Below are positions 8,310 through 17,001 of a DNA stretch of 64,000 bases, in pieces. The notes below the pieces were generated by a model. The model worked only from the letters and a program-made list of their open reading frames with translations, was not told the DNA's origin and ran no database searches. Where the stretch lies: NCBI RefSeq assembly GCF_000016545.1, contig NC_009437.1, positions 1,937,394-2,001,393 on the forward strand. The letters are read 5' to 3'. The DNA comes from Caldicellulosiruptor saccharolyticus DSM 8903 (GTDB taxonomy: Bacteria > Bacillota > Thermoanaerobacteria > Caldicellulosiruptorales > Caldicellulosiruptoraceae). Position 1 is the stretch's first letter. Every line of letters starts with the position of its first letter. The translations under genes were made by a program, and so were the position numbers.

Positions 8310-9622
8310 TGAATGAGGTTGCAAAACAGCTTTTAAAAAAGATTGAGGAAAAGACAGCGGTGATTGGTGTTGTTGGGCTTGGATATGTGGGACTGCCTTT
8401 GGCTGTTGAAAAAGCAAAAGCGGGGTATAAAGTAATTGGATTTGATATACAGCAAAAGAGAGTTGACATGGTAAACAAAGGGCAGAATTACATCGGAGAT
8501 GTTGTTGACAAAGAGCTTGAACAGCTTGTCAAAGAAGGGAGAATATTTGCAACAACTGACTATAGCAAGATTGCAGAGGTTGATGCAGTTGCTATTTGTG
8601 TTCCAACCCCGCTTGACAAATATAAACAACCAGACATTTCGTATGTTGTAAACTCAACAAAAGAGATTGCAAAATACCTACACAGAGGTATGCTTGTAGT
8701 TTTAGAAAGCACAACATATCCTGGGACAACAGAAGAGGTTGTAAAACCAATCTTAGAAGAAAGTGGACTTGTGTGTGGTCAGGACTTTTTCTTAGCCTTT
8801 TCACCTGAGCGTGTTGACCCTGGAAATAAAGTGTATAATACTAAGAATACTCCTAAGGTTGTGGGTGGAGTTACCCCAACATGTACAGAAATTGCTGCAC
8901 GGCTATATGAAAATGTTCTGGAAGGCGAAGTTTTTAGGGTAAGTTCACCAAAGGTTGCAGAGATGGAAAAGATTTTAGAAAATACATTCAGAAACATAAA
9001 TATTGCACTTGTAAATGAAATGGCTATTTTATGTGAAAGAATGAACATTGACATTTGGGAAGTAATTGAAGCAGCAAAGACAAAGCCGTATGGTTTTATG
9101 GCGTTTTATCCTGGACCTGGCCTTGGCGGTCATTGCATACCAATTGACCCGTTTTATCTTACTTGGAAGGCACGTGAGTATGACTATCATACAAGGCTTA
9201 TTGAAATTGCTGGCGAGATAAATAACTACATGCCAGAATATGTTGTTGAAAGGGTTATGAAAATACTGAACAAATTCAAAAAACCACTGAATGGTTCAAA
9301 AATACTGGTGTTAGGTGTTGCGTATAAAAAAGACATTGATGATATAAGAGAGTCACCTGCTTTAAAGGTAATTGAAAACTTTGAAAAGGAAAATGCGATT
9401 GTAGAATATAATGATCCATATGTTCCAAGTTTTACTTATAAAGGAAAGCAATATACATCAGTGGATTTTACAGCTGAGACTCTTGGTCAATATGACATTG
9501 TTGTAATTACAACTGATCATTCTAAGTATGACTATCAGTTTATAGTGGACAATGCGAAGCTTATATTCGATACGAGAAATGCTACAAAGGGAATTAAATC
9601 AGAAAAGGTATACAAACTATAA
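8309..9622 (+). CDS. UDP-N-acetylglucosamine 6-dehydrogenase (WbpA/WecC-type nucleotide sugar dehydrogenase)
   Basis: A 437-residue NAD-dependent enzyme that oxidises a UDP-hexose to the uronic acid in two steps. It has the Rossmann loop GVVGLGYVGLPLAVE near residue 20, FDIQQKRV, the PTPLDKYKQPD loop near 95, and FSPERVDPGN near 165. The catalytic Cys lies in GPGLGGHCIPIDPFYL near 270, and the C-terminal domain has GVAYKKDIDDIRESPA. The GGHCIPIDP form and PERVDPG are typical of the UDP-N-acetyl sugar branch. Its ATG overlaps the preceding stop by one base, with GGAGGG upstream, so it is translationally coupled. It would supply UDP-GlcNAcA to the next enzymes. Confidence 0.87.
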   Translation: MNEVAKQLLKKIEEKTAVIGVVGLGYVGLPLAVEKAKAGYKVIGFDIQQKRVDMVNKGQNYIGDVVDKELEQLVKEGRIFATTDYSKIAEVDAVAICVPTPLDKYKQPDISYVVNSTKEIAKYLHRGMLVVLESTTYPGTTEEVVKPILEESGLVCGQDFFLAFSPERVDPGNKVYNTKNTPKVVGGVTPTCTEIAARLYENVLEGEVFRVSSPKVAEMEKILENTFRNINIALVNEMAILCERMNIDIWEVIEAAKTKPYGFMAFYPGPGLGGHCIPIDPFYLTWKAREYDYHTRLIEIAGEINNYMPEYVVERVMKILNKFKKPLNGSKILVLGVAYKKDIDDIRESPALKVIENFEKENAIVEYNDPYVPSFTYKGKQYTSVDFTAETLGQYDIVVITTDHSKYDYQFIVDNAKLIFDTRNATKGIKSEKVYKL

Positions 9623-9640
9623 GTTTTTGGAGGATGAAAT

Positions 9641-10765
9641 ATGGACAAGCTTAGAATTTGCTTAGTTGGATGTGGGCGAATATCGTTCAAGCATGCAGAA
9701 GCTTATGCCAACAACTTTGACAGCTTAGAAGTTGTTGGATTTTGCGATTTGATTGAAGAAAGAGCCCAAAGGACCAGACAAAAATATTATCAGCTTTTAC
9801 AAAGCAAAGGGATTGAAATAAAAAAAGAAATTCCAATATATACCGATTATATTAAGATGTTGAAAGAGCAAGACACTGATATAGTTGATATTGCTACATT
9901 CAGTGGCTGTCATGCCCAGCAAACGCTTGTAGCGCTTGATTTTGGTAAGCACGTGGTTGTTGAAAAGCCTATGGCACTTTCTATTGATGATGCAGACAAA
10001 ATGATTCAAAAGGCAAGGGAAAAGAAAAAGGTTTTGGCGGTATGCTTACAAAATAGATTCAACAAAAGTGTGCAGAAGTTAAAAAAGACAATTGAAAGTG
10101 GCAAGTTTGGGAAAATTCTTTACGGTGTTGCGAACATAAGATGGAACAGAAACAATGAGTACTATAAACAAGATGCTTGGCGTGGTACATGGGAACAAGA
10201 TGGCGGGGCGCTTATGAACCAGTGTACACATAACATAGACCTTCTACAATGGATTATAGATTCTGACGTTGACGAAATTTATGGAGATATTGAAACATTT
10301 TTGCGGCCAATTGAAGCAGAAGACACAGGTTTTGCTTTGTTGAGATTTAAAAATGGTGCGCGTGGTATTATAGAGGGTACAACATGTGTATGGCCGTCTA
10401 ATTTAGAAGAGACGCTTAGTATTTTTGGTGAGACAGGTACAGCTGTGCTTGGGGGCACGTCTGTTAACAAGATTGTTGTGTGGCGTGTTCCAGAGGAAGA
10501 TGAGAAAGAGGTAATAGAGAAGTTTGCTGAAAATCCTGATAATGTATATGGATTTGGACACACACATTTATTTAGAGATGTAATTGAAGCTATAAAATCT
10601 GGACATGACCCGCTTGTGACAGGTGAACAGGGAAAAAGGTCGCTTGAGATAATCTTAGGAACATATAAATCTGCTATTGAAAAAAGGCCTGTGAAATTTC
10701 CACTTGGCAGTTTCTCGACGCTTGATGTAAAAAAAGAATATGAAAGGCAGAGACTTGGGAAATGA
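9641..10765 (+). CDS. Gfo/Idh/MocA family oxidoreductase (WbpB-like 3-dehydrogenase)
   Basis: A 374-residue NAD(P)-dependent sugar oxidoreductase. The N-terminal Rossmann motif reads RICLVGCGRISFKHAEAY, and the family EKP motif is VVVEKPMALS near residue 105, with the catalytic Lys. The substrate-domain segment GGALMNQCTHNIDLLQWI is near residue 188 (the WbpB/WlbA-like DxxxH region). GGAGG lies 7 nt before the ATG. Between the WbpE-, WbpA- and WbpD-like genes its expected job is oxidation of UDP-GlcNAcA at C3 to the keto sugar that the aminotransferase then uses. Confidence 0.85.
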   Translation: MDKLRICLVGCGRISFKHAEAYANNFDSLEVVGFCDLIEERAQRTRQKYYQLLQSKGIEIKKEIPIYTDYIKMLKEQDTDIVDIATFSGCHAQQTLVALDFGKHVVVEKPMALSIDDADKMIQKAREKKKVLAVCLQNRFNKSVQKLKKTIESGKFGKILYGVANIRWNRNNEYYKQDAWRGTWEQDGGALMNQCTHNIDLLQWIIDSDVDEIYGDIETFLRPIEAEDTGFALLRFKNGARGIIEGTTCVWPSNLEETLSIFGETGTAVLGGTSVNKIVVWRVPEEDEKEVIEKFAENPDNVYGFGHTHLFRDVIEAIKSGHDPLVTGEQGKRSLEIILGTYKSAIEKRPVKFPLGSFSTLDVKKEYERQRLGK

Positions 10766-11502
10766 GGTATATAAGTGACAGTGCTAAGATAGGCAGTAAT
10801 GTTGAGTTTGGGTATTTTGTTGTAATAGAAGATGATGTTGTCATTGGAGACAACTGTAAGATTGGCCACAATGTTGTTATAAAAACTGGAAGTATAATAG
10901 GAAACAACGTAGAAATATCGGATGGCACGATTATAGGAAAGTTTCCTCAAAAGGCTTTGACAAGCAAGACAACTGAGGATGTAACATTTCCACCGGCGTT
11001 TATAGAAGATGGTGTAAAGATTGGTGCAAACTCTATTGTCTACAGAGGTGCTCACATTTGCAAAAATGTCTATATTGCAGACCTCGTGACAATAAGAGAA
11101 AATGTAAAGATAGGTGAATATACAATTATCGGAAGAGGAGTTAGTATTGAGAATAAAACTACCATTGGAAGCTATTGTAAAATAGAGACAAACGCGTATA
11201 TCACAGCAATTTCAGATATTGAGGATTGGGCTTTTATTGCGCCTTGTGTTGTTACATCAAACGACAATTTTGCAGGAAGAGGCAAGGACAGAATAAAGTA
11301 TTTTAAGGGTGTGACAGTGAAGCGTGGCGGGAGAATTGGCGCAAATGCAACAATTTTGCCTGGCAAAGTGATTGGTGAAGAAGGATTTGTGGGTGCTGGT
11401 AGTGTTGTGACAAAAGATGTAAGGCCACGCAAGATAGTTGTTGGAAATCCTGCAAGGGAGCTTAGAGATGTACCAAGTGATCAGCTTCTTGAAAACCAGT
11501 AA
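10762..11502 (+). CDS. Left-handed beta-helix acetyltransferase (WbpD-like N-acetyltransferase)
   Basis: A 246-residue hexapeptide-repeat transferase. The chain is dominated by [LIV]G-x4 repeats (SDSAKIGSNVEFG, VVIGDNCKIGHNVVI, GSIIGNNVEI and on to the C-terminus), which form a left-handed beta helix. A loop near residues 53-75 and the GRGVSIENKTTIG segment interrupt it. The C-terminal GRIGANATILPGKVIGEEG and AGSVVTKDV motifs are shared by WbpD/WlbB enzymes. Its ATG overlaps the previous stop by 4 nt. It would acetylate the 3-amino group to give UDP-2,3-diacetamido-2,3-dideoxyglucuronic acid. The substrate is inferred from context. Confidence 0.85.
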   Translation: MRYISDSAKIGSNVEFGYFVVIEDDVVIGDNCKIGHNVVIKTGSIIGNNVEISDGTIIGKFPQKALTSKTTEDVTFPPAFIEDGVKIGANSIVYRGAHICKNVYIADLVTIRENVKIGEYTIIGRGVSIENKTTIGSYCKIETNAYITAISDIEDWAFIAPCVVTSNDNFAGRGKDRIKYFKGVTVKRGGRIGANATILPGKVIGEEGFVGAGSVVTKDVRPRKIVVGNPARELRDVPSDQLLENQ

Positions 11503-12664
11503 AACTGAAATTATTTTGAGTATAATAGGGATAGTTTTATTTCAGATTGTAAGGTTTTCTTATATACCTTTTTATCTTTTTCTGTTATTTATCATTACTT
11601 TAATACTCTACTATTATAAACCAAAGTTAAAATTTGAATTTATTGACCTCATACCTTTGTTTTTTTACATTGTAATGCTTTTACTTTCAACTTTATTTTT
11701 TAAAAATGTTATAGATAAAAACAAAGCTATTTTAGGTATATTAAATGCTTTTGTCATTCCAGCTCTGTTTTATATCTTGTTTATTCTAGCTGACGACAAC
11801 CTTTTGTATCGAACTAAAAAAGTTTGGCTTTGCATATTTGTTATAGCTTCAATAGTCTGTGTATTTGAATACTTATATTATTTGTTGTTCAGAACTTATA
11901 AAGAAAGGACAATTTCGATTTTTTTCAATCCTAACATCTTTGCGTTCTTTTTAGTAATGGTTTATCCCTTTATATTGAGCTTTTTAAAGAGCGATAGGCT
12001 GAAGATAGGAGGGACCCTCGTTATATTTTTAGAGATTTTGCTCTCTGGATCAAGGACGGGCTTTTTGGTCTTTCTCTTTGAGGCGGTCCTTATAAACATA
12101 AAACTTGTTCGCAAAAATATAGGAAAGCTTTTTATGGGTTTGAGTTTGATTTTGTGTTTGTTCTTACCTAAGATTATTTATAGAATTCCGAGAGTTTCTG
12201 ATATATACAATACAAAAAATGCGGTGGGACAGAGAATCTTTGCAATAGAGTTTGTTCTAAATTACTTTAAGCACAAAAATCTATTTGAAGGAATAGGAGC
12301 AGGGCAATTTGAAAGTCTGTTTAGAAGTTTGAAACCACCTGGGATTGTCTTGCTTCGCTCAGCCCATAATTTATTTTTAAATGCTCTTATTGAATATGGT
12401 ATAATAGGATATGGGATGTTTATTTTTTTAGTATATTTTCTTGTCTTTGTTTCTACATTTAATATTGCGAGGTCAAACGAAGATTCTGATTGGATGGTAT
12501 TTGTTGGTCTGATTTCTATCACGATATTCCAAATGTTCGACATGGCTGAGATAACAAACGTGAGAATGATGGTTGTAAACTTGATTTATGTTTATTATAT
12601 AGCTTTGATTTTACGAAAATTTAGAAGGTGGAGACAAAAGGATGAACAAGCCTTTTCATCTTAG
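11468..12664 (+). CDS. O-antigen ligase/polymerase-like membrane protein (Wzy/WaaL family), copy 1
   Basis: A 398-residue integral membrane protein with roughly ten hydrophobic helices. Family marks are NPNIFAFFLVMVYPF near residue 155, the LLSGSRTGFLVFLFE segment near 195, GAGQFESLF near 280, and the outside-loop motif AHNLFLNALIEYGIIGYG near 300, whose His-Asn pair is typical of the O-antigen ligase Pfam family. The ATG at 11468 has GGGAG 7 nt upstream and overlaps the acetyltransferase gene by 35 nt. A paralogous protein follows directly. Which of the two polymerises repeat units and which ligates the chain cannot be decided from sequence. Confidence 0.8.
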   Translation: MYQVISFLKTSKTEIILSIIGIVLFQIVRFSYIPFYLFLLFIITLILYYYKPKLKFEFIDLIPLFFYIVMLLLSTLFFKNVIDKNKAILGILNAFVIPALFYILFILADDNLLYRTKKVWLCIFVIASIVCVFEYLYYLLFRTYKERTISIFFNPNIFAFFLVMVYPFILSFLKSDRLKIGGTLVIFLEILLSGSRTGFLVFLFEAVLINIKLVRKNIGKLFMGLSLILCLFLPKIIYRIPRVSDIYNTKNAVGQRIFAIEFVLNYFKHKNLFEGIGAGQFESLFRSLKPPGIVLLRSAHNLFLNALIEYGIIGYGMFIFLVYFLVFVSTFNIARSNEDSDWMVFVGLISITIFQMFDMAEITNVRMMVVNLIYVYYIALILRKFRRWRQKDEQAFSS

Positions 12665-13928
12665 ATTGAAACAGGAATATTTGCCATTTTTTATATACCT
12701 CACTTTTTTGGCCAGTTTTTTTGGCAGTACACTTGCGTATCCTCGTTTGAGTTATCTTTTTTTATATAGGATATTTTTAGGATTTTTATTTGTACTGATT
12801 TGCATAGATATAATCTTAAATAGGGTTGAGGTAAAAAGGTTTTTGAATTTTTCTTCGTATTTTTTAGTCGGATGGAGTGCCTATTCTCTCCTTAGCTTTT
12901 TATGGGCACAGGATATTAAAAGTGCTCTTCGCGACCAGGTATTTTTAACGGTAAATATCGTAGTTATTTTAATTTTTATGTATTACTCGAACTACATAAG
13001 ATGGAATGTTTTAGAAAACATTATTTTGTTCTCATATGTAGTAAACATTCTGGTTGGATACTGGGAGGTTATAACAGATAAACATCTTTGGACATCCAAA
13101 ATTCCTCTATATAACTTACACAGAACACCATCAACCTTTTTTGCAAACCCAAACGATTTTGCTACTTATTTGGTGTTGTATCTACCGTTTATTTTGAATT
13201 TTATTGTACGTGAAAAGCTACTAACTCTTAAGAAAATAGTAGCTTTAACTGTAACTTTGTTGTCAGTGCCTCTTTTAATACTTACCACGAGCAGAGCAAA
13301 TTATATAGGTTTTGTTTTAGCTTTAATAGTATACTTTTTGTTAATTAACAACTCAGAACGAAGGGAATATTTGAAGCATGCGTTTGTCATTTTCTTATTT
13401 TTAATAGTTCTCATTGGTTTTAAGTTGGACTTTGGTTTTTTGAGCAAAATAGGAGGGATGATTGCAACCCAACTGTCTTCGCTTTCTGATTTTTCAACAA
13501 GTTCACTTACATCAAATGTGAGAAGAGAACTTTTGATTGTGTATGGTCTTTCATTTTTGTATGACTATCTTTTCTTGGGTGTTGGAGCAGGAAACAGCAG
13601 AGTTTTGATGGAAAAGGTAAGACAGTATACTGTAAACGTGGAACTTCATAATTGGTTTTTAGATGTGCTCGTATGTTATGGTTTAATTGTTTTTGCACTC
13701 TATGTAATTTGGATTTTTTATGTAATATACAAACTACTACACGTTAAAGGTTCAAACAATAAATTAAAATTGCCAGCAGTTTCAACAATAGCTTCACTTG
13801 CTGCATTTGGTATCTCAAGCATAAGTTCGTCAAAGATGATAGAGATGAGGATTATGTGGTTTTTGTTTGCACTTGCACTTTTTATAATAACAAGTCCACA
13901 GGAGGACAAAGGAGAGCCAGAAAATTGA
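12642..13928 (+). CDS. O-antigen ligase/polymerase-like membrane protein (Wzy/WaaL family), copy 2
   Basis: A 428-residue membrane protein with about eleven hydrophobic helices and the same landmarks as its upstream neighbour: FFANPNDFATYLVLYLPF near residue 165, LTTSRANYIGF near 220, GVGAGNSRVLME near 310, and LHNWFLDVLVCYGLIVF near 335. It overlaps copy 1 by 23 nt and has GGTGGAG before the ATG. The match in motif order shows a shared fold, but the sequences are too different for a recent duplication. Two such proteins in a row suggest a division of work between polymerisation and transfer. Confidence 0.8.
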   Translation: MNKPFHLRLKQEYLPFFIYLTFLASFFGSTLAYPRLSYLFLYRIFLGFLFVLICIDIILNRVEVKRFLNFSSYFLVGWSAYSLLSFLWAQDIKSALRDQVFLTVNIVVILIFMYYSNYIRWNVLENIILFSYVVNILVGYWEVITDKHLWTSKIPLYNLHRTPSTFFANPNDFATYLVLYLPFILNFIVREKLLTLKKIVALTVTLLSVPLLILTTSRANYIGFVLALIVYFLLINNSERREYLKHAFVIFLFLIVLIGFKLDFGFLSKIGGMIATQLSSLSDFSTSSLTSNVRRELLIVYGLSFLYDYLFLGVGAGNSRVLMEKVRQYTVNVELHNWFLDVLVCYGLIVFALYVIWIFYVIYKLLHVKGSNNKLKLPAVSTIASLAAFGISSISSSKMIEMRIMWFLFALALFIITSPQEDKGEPEN

Positions 13929-15022
13929 AAAAGGTATTAGTTTTGTCATCTGCACATCCTTGGGACGATGAAAGAGTGTTTAATAAAATTGCAAAGAGTT
14001 TAAAAAAAAGGTATGAAACAGTTTTATGTGCCGTAGCAGAGGATGATTTACAGGTTGTAGACGGTATAAAAATCTACGGATTAAAAAAGCTATCGAGAGC
14101 AAAAAGGTATAAAAATTATTCAAAGATTATAAGGATAGTAAAAGAAGAAAAGCCAGACATAATTCATTTTCACGATCCAGACCTTTTGCTTCTTGCTTTA
14201 TATTTTAAGTTGATACTCAAGAAAAAAGTTATATACGATGTTCATGAAGACTACTCCTTAGCGTTTAAGGACCGCGAGTATTTACCAAAACTTTTAAGAA
14301 ACCTTTTTTCTTCTATTTTTAATCTCTTTGAAAAAAATGTGAGTAAATTATTTGATGGTGTGGTTGTTGTCACTGAGGACATTTTTAATAAATTCAATTG
14401 CAAAAATAAGGTTATATTAAAGAACTTCCCAACTATTGATATGTACGAAAAAAGGGAGGAGTATAACTTAGATGGCACAATAAATCTTGTTTATATTGGA
14501 AGTGTATCATATCAGAGGGGAATTACAAATTTAATTTTAGCGGTAAAAGATTTGCAAAATCTTAATATAAAGTTAGATATTGTAGGACCTGCCGAAAGCA
14601 GTAATTATTTTGAAGAAATAAAGAAATTTGAAAATGAAAAGATAAAAATTTGGGGAAGAGTGCCCAAAAGCTGTGTTCCTGATATTTTGAAGAATGCACA
14701 TATTGGGTTTGTTACTCTTTTGCCATTGAAACGGTATTTGACATCACTTCCACTCAAACTTTTTGAATACATGGCGGCAGGTGTGCCTATAGTTGCTTCG
14801 AACTTTGAGCTGTGGGAAGGTATAATTGAAAGTAGCAACTGTGGGATTATTGTTGATCCTACGGATATTGAGCAGATTAAAAGTGCTATTTTGTATTTTT
14901 ATAACAATCGTCAAGAGATTATAAATAAAGGACAAAATGGATATAGCGCTTTTATTGAGATGTACAATTGGTCAAAAGAAGAGGAAAAACTATTCGATTT
15001 TTACAAAAGGATTGTAGGTTAA
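13925..15022 (+). CDS. Glycosyltransferase, GT4-like (GT-B fold)
   Basis: A 365-residue glycosyltransferase without membrane segments. The N-terminal domain begins KKVLVLSSAHPWDDERVF and has IIHFHDPDLLLLAL near residue 80 and VIYDVHEDYS near 103. The donor domain has NLVYIGSVSYQRGI near 190, IWGRVP near 240, and the nucleotide-sugar clamp LKLFEYMAAGVPIVASN near 280, with the E-x7-E type glutamates partly kept. The start is a TTG at 13925 that shares TTGA with the previous stop and has GGAG 10 nt upstream; the longer frame from 13856 lies inside the upstream gene. It presumably adds a sugar to the lipid-linked repeat unit. Confidence 0.82.
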   Translation: MKKVLVLSSAHPWDDERVFNKIAKSLKKRYETVLCAVAEDDLQVVDGIKIYGLKKLSRAKRYKNYSKIIRIVKEEKPDIIHFHDPDLLLLALYFKLILKKKVIYDVHEDYSLAFKDREYLPKLLRNLFSSIFNLFEKNVSKLFDGVVVVTEDIFNKFNCKNKVILKNFPTIDMYEKREEYNLDGTINLVYIGSVSYQRGITNLILAVKDLQNLNIKLDIVGPAESSNYFEEIKKFENEKIKIWGRVPKSCVPDILKNAHIGFVTLLPLKRYLTSLPLKLFEYMAAGVPIVASNFELWEGIIESSNCGIIVDPTDIEQIKSAILYFYNNRQEIINKGQNGYSAFIEMYNWSKEEEKLFDFYKRIVG

Positions 15023-15055
15023 AACATTTAAAATGGCGGGGAAGGGAGATAAGTT

Positions 15056-16396
15056 TTGGGTATGGGGAAAATACTAAAAAACAAACTATTAATCATTTTA
15101 ATAAGTGCAGTTGTGGTTCTTGGGGGCATATTAGGGTATTTGTACAAGATATTTATAATTGATGCAAAACACATTGAAAAGGTTTTTGTTAAAAAAGTGC
15201 CGGCAAAAAGTAATAAAGCACAAGTTAAGTACCCATTTGACGAAAATAGTGTCAATGTGTTAATTATTGGACTTGACAAGGCAAGTAATCGCAGTACATA
15301 TGATTTGCACAGAACGGATACAATCTTATTTTTAAACATAAACTTTAAAGACAAGAAGGTAAAAGGTATTTCTATCCCACGAGACACCTTGACTGAAATA
15401 TACAAGGTTGGTAAGTGGGACAAGATAAATAGTGCATTTGGCTATGGGGGAGGAGAGAAGGAAGAAGGTTTTTTTTACACAATGGAGACTGTTAGCAAGC
15501 TATTAGGTGGTATGCCAATTGAGTACTATGTAGGCTTTGACCTTGATGCAGTAAGAAAAGTTGTAAATATCTTAGGTGGGGTCTATGTAAATGTTGAGGT
15601 TCCAGTAAAAGTGAAGACAAAATGGGTTAACATAGATTTAAAGCCTGGGTATCAGAAATTAAATGGTATTGAAACGCTTTACTACGCTCTTTGGAGAAAA
15701 ACCCCAGGTGGTGATATTGACCGTATTAAAAGAGACAAAGAACTTATTCTTTCGGTTTTTGAACAGTTAAAAGAAAGTAACAAAATAATAACTCTTCCAG
15801 AGATATACTGGAAAATAAGACGACATTTTTATACAAATTTATCTCTTCAACAGATAACATCTTTGGCCTATTTTGCACAGAATATGAAAAAAGAGGACAT
15901 TGTATTTGAAAGTATTCCTGGCGATTATTTTAACTACATGGGAGTAAGTTACTGGAAGCCTGATTATGAAGGAATAAAGAAGCTCGTTAAGGATTTATTT
16001 GGATATGATATAGAAATTGACCTTAAGATGCCAGAGAAATATAAATACGCAAGAAGAATTATTGTAAAGGCCAAAAAGGAGAATAATATAAGTTATAGCC
16101 ATACAAATAAGTCTTATAGTACTGAAAGTAGCCAAAATCAGAACAGTCAAAGTAACTCGGAAGTAAATTTAGTACAGAAGCAGACTGAAACTATAGAAAA
16201 CAGCACGCAAAGCTCAAGTCCATTTGATGCGCAATGGAGAAATAGTAGTGAGGACACTCAAACTTTGCCACCTGAAAATGACAGCCAAACTACTCAGGGC
16301 ACTCAGCAGCAACAAGCTACAACTGAATCTGAAATTCAAGTCGATACACCGTCTACTTCTTCAGATGTAGTTTCAAATGTATATGGTGGAAGGTAG
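15056..16396 (+). CDS. LytR-CpsA-Psr (LCP) family cell-wall polymer ligase
   Basis: A 446-residue protein that moves a lipid-linked polymer onto peptidoglycan. It has a membrane anchor at residues 9-30 and the LCP domain from about 65 to 300. Key motifs are VNVLIIGLDKASN, the HRTDTILFLNINF strand with the conserved Arg-Thr-Asp-Thr, GISIPRDT near 105, and the DRIKRDKELI segment near 222. Residues from about 345 on form a low-complexity tail rich in Gln, Ser, Thr and Asn. The TTG at 15056 has GGGAG 7 nt upstream; an ATG at 15062 is the alternative. As last gene of the polysaccharide run, it is the likely ligase for that polymer. Confidence 0.87.
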   Translation: MGMGKILKNKLLIILISAVVVLGGILGYLYKIFIIDAKHIEKVFVKKVPAKSNKAQVKYPFDENSVNVLIIGLDKASNRSTYDLHRTDTILFLNINFKDKKVKGISIPRDTLTEIYKVGKWDKINSAFGYGGGEKEEGFFYTMETVSKLLGGMPIEYYVGFDLDAVRKVVNILGGVYVNVEVPVKVKTKWVNIDLKPGYQKLNGIETLYYALWRKTPGGDIDRIKRDKELILSVFEQLKESNKIITLPEIYWKIRRHFYTNLSLQQITSLAYFAQNMKKEDIVFESIPGDYFNYMGVSYWKPDYEGIKKLVKDLFGYDIEIDLKMPEKYKYARRIIVKAKKENNISYSHTNKSYSTESSQNQNSQSNSEVNLVQKQTETIENSTQSSSPFDAQWRNSSEDTQTLPPENDSQTTQGTQQQQATTESEIQVDTPSTSSDVVSNVYGGR

Positions 16397-16409
16397 AAAA
16401 AAGATATTT

Positions 16410-16438
16410 TTGACAAAAACTTTTTAATTAGATATACT
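16410..16438 (+). promoter_or_regulatory. Sigma-A promoter of the carD gene
   Basis: TTGACA at 16410-16415 and TATACT at 16433-16438 are separated by exactly 17 nt. The pair starts 14 nt after the LCP stop codon and 29 nt before the carD ATG. It therefore separates the polysaccharide operon from the next transcription unit. Confidence 0.7.
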
Positions 16439-16466
16439 TTATTATGTAAAGTTATTGGGAGATGTC

Positions 16467-16988
16467 ATGGGGTGGCAAAGAATGTACAAAGTGGGAGATA
16501 CCATAATACACCCTTTGCATGGAGCAGGAGAGATAGTTGAGATAGTGGAGGAAAAGGTATTTGACAATGTTCAAAAATACTATGTTGTGAGGATTTTATA
16601 TAACGGGATGAAGATCTTAGTACCTGTCAATAGTGCTGCTGAGATTGGTATTCGCAATGTCATTTCTGAAGAAGAGGCAAACAAGGTGTTTGAGCTTTTA
16701 AAAGACAACAATTTCAAGGTTGACATAAATAATTGTGGCAATTACAACAAGCGGATTAGAGAAAACCAGCAAAAGCTAAAGAGTGGGAATATTTATTGTG
16801 TTGTTGAAGTTTTGAAAATGCTTGCAGCAAGAGAAAAGGTAAAAGGGTTATCAACAAACGAAAAGATGATGTTTAACAATGCAAAACAGATTTTGGTAAG
16901 TGAGCTTGGACTTGCAAAAGGACTTGATATGGAAGAGGTTGAAAAAATGGTAGATAGCATTCTTTTTGAGCTTGAGACAGCAGAATAA
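16467..16988 (+). CDS. CarD family transcriptional regulator
   Basis: A 173-residue protein. The N-terminal half (MYKVGDTIIHPLHGAGEIVE through VPVNSAAEIGIR) is the RNA-polymerase-interaction domain shared by CarD and the transcription-repair coupling factor. The C-terminal half is helical (LKSGNIYCVVEVLKMLAARE, SEKMMFNNAKQILVSEL-like), as in CarD/CdnL, which stabilise open promoter complexes. The ATG at 16467 has GGGAG 5 nt upstream; a TTG at 16455 overlaps that site. It has its own promoter and may be co-transcribed with the DUF624 gene that follows. Confidence 0.85.
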   Translation: MGWQRMYKVGDTIIHPLHGAGEIVEIVEEKVFDNVQKYYVVRILYNGMKILVPVNSAAEIGIRNVISEEEANKVFELLKDNNFKVDINNCGNYNKRIRENQQKLKSGNIYCVVEVLKMLAAREKVKGLSTNEKMMFNNAKQILVSELGLAKGLDMEEVEKMVDSILFELETAE

Positions 16989-17001
16989 GGGGGCTATTTG
17001 T

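Noticed and set aside
8309-9622. Dehydrogenase as a UDP-glucose dehydrogenase
   Set aside because: The neighbouring WbpB-, WbpD- and WbpE-like genes and the GGHCIPIDP active site favour a UDP-N-acetyl sugar, although sequence alone does not exclude UDP-glucose.
10279-11055. Long open frame on the minus strand across the WbpB- and WbpD-like genes
   Set aside because: It lies opposite two well-supported genes with strong family motifs and shows no recognisable motif, so it is a shadow frame.
12642-13928. Second O-antigen ligase-like gene as a recent tandem duplicate
   Set aside because: Apart from the shared motif order the two proteins differ along most of their length, so a recent duplication is not supported.
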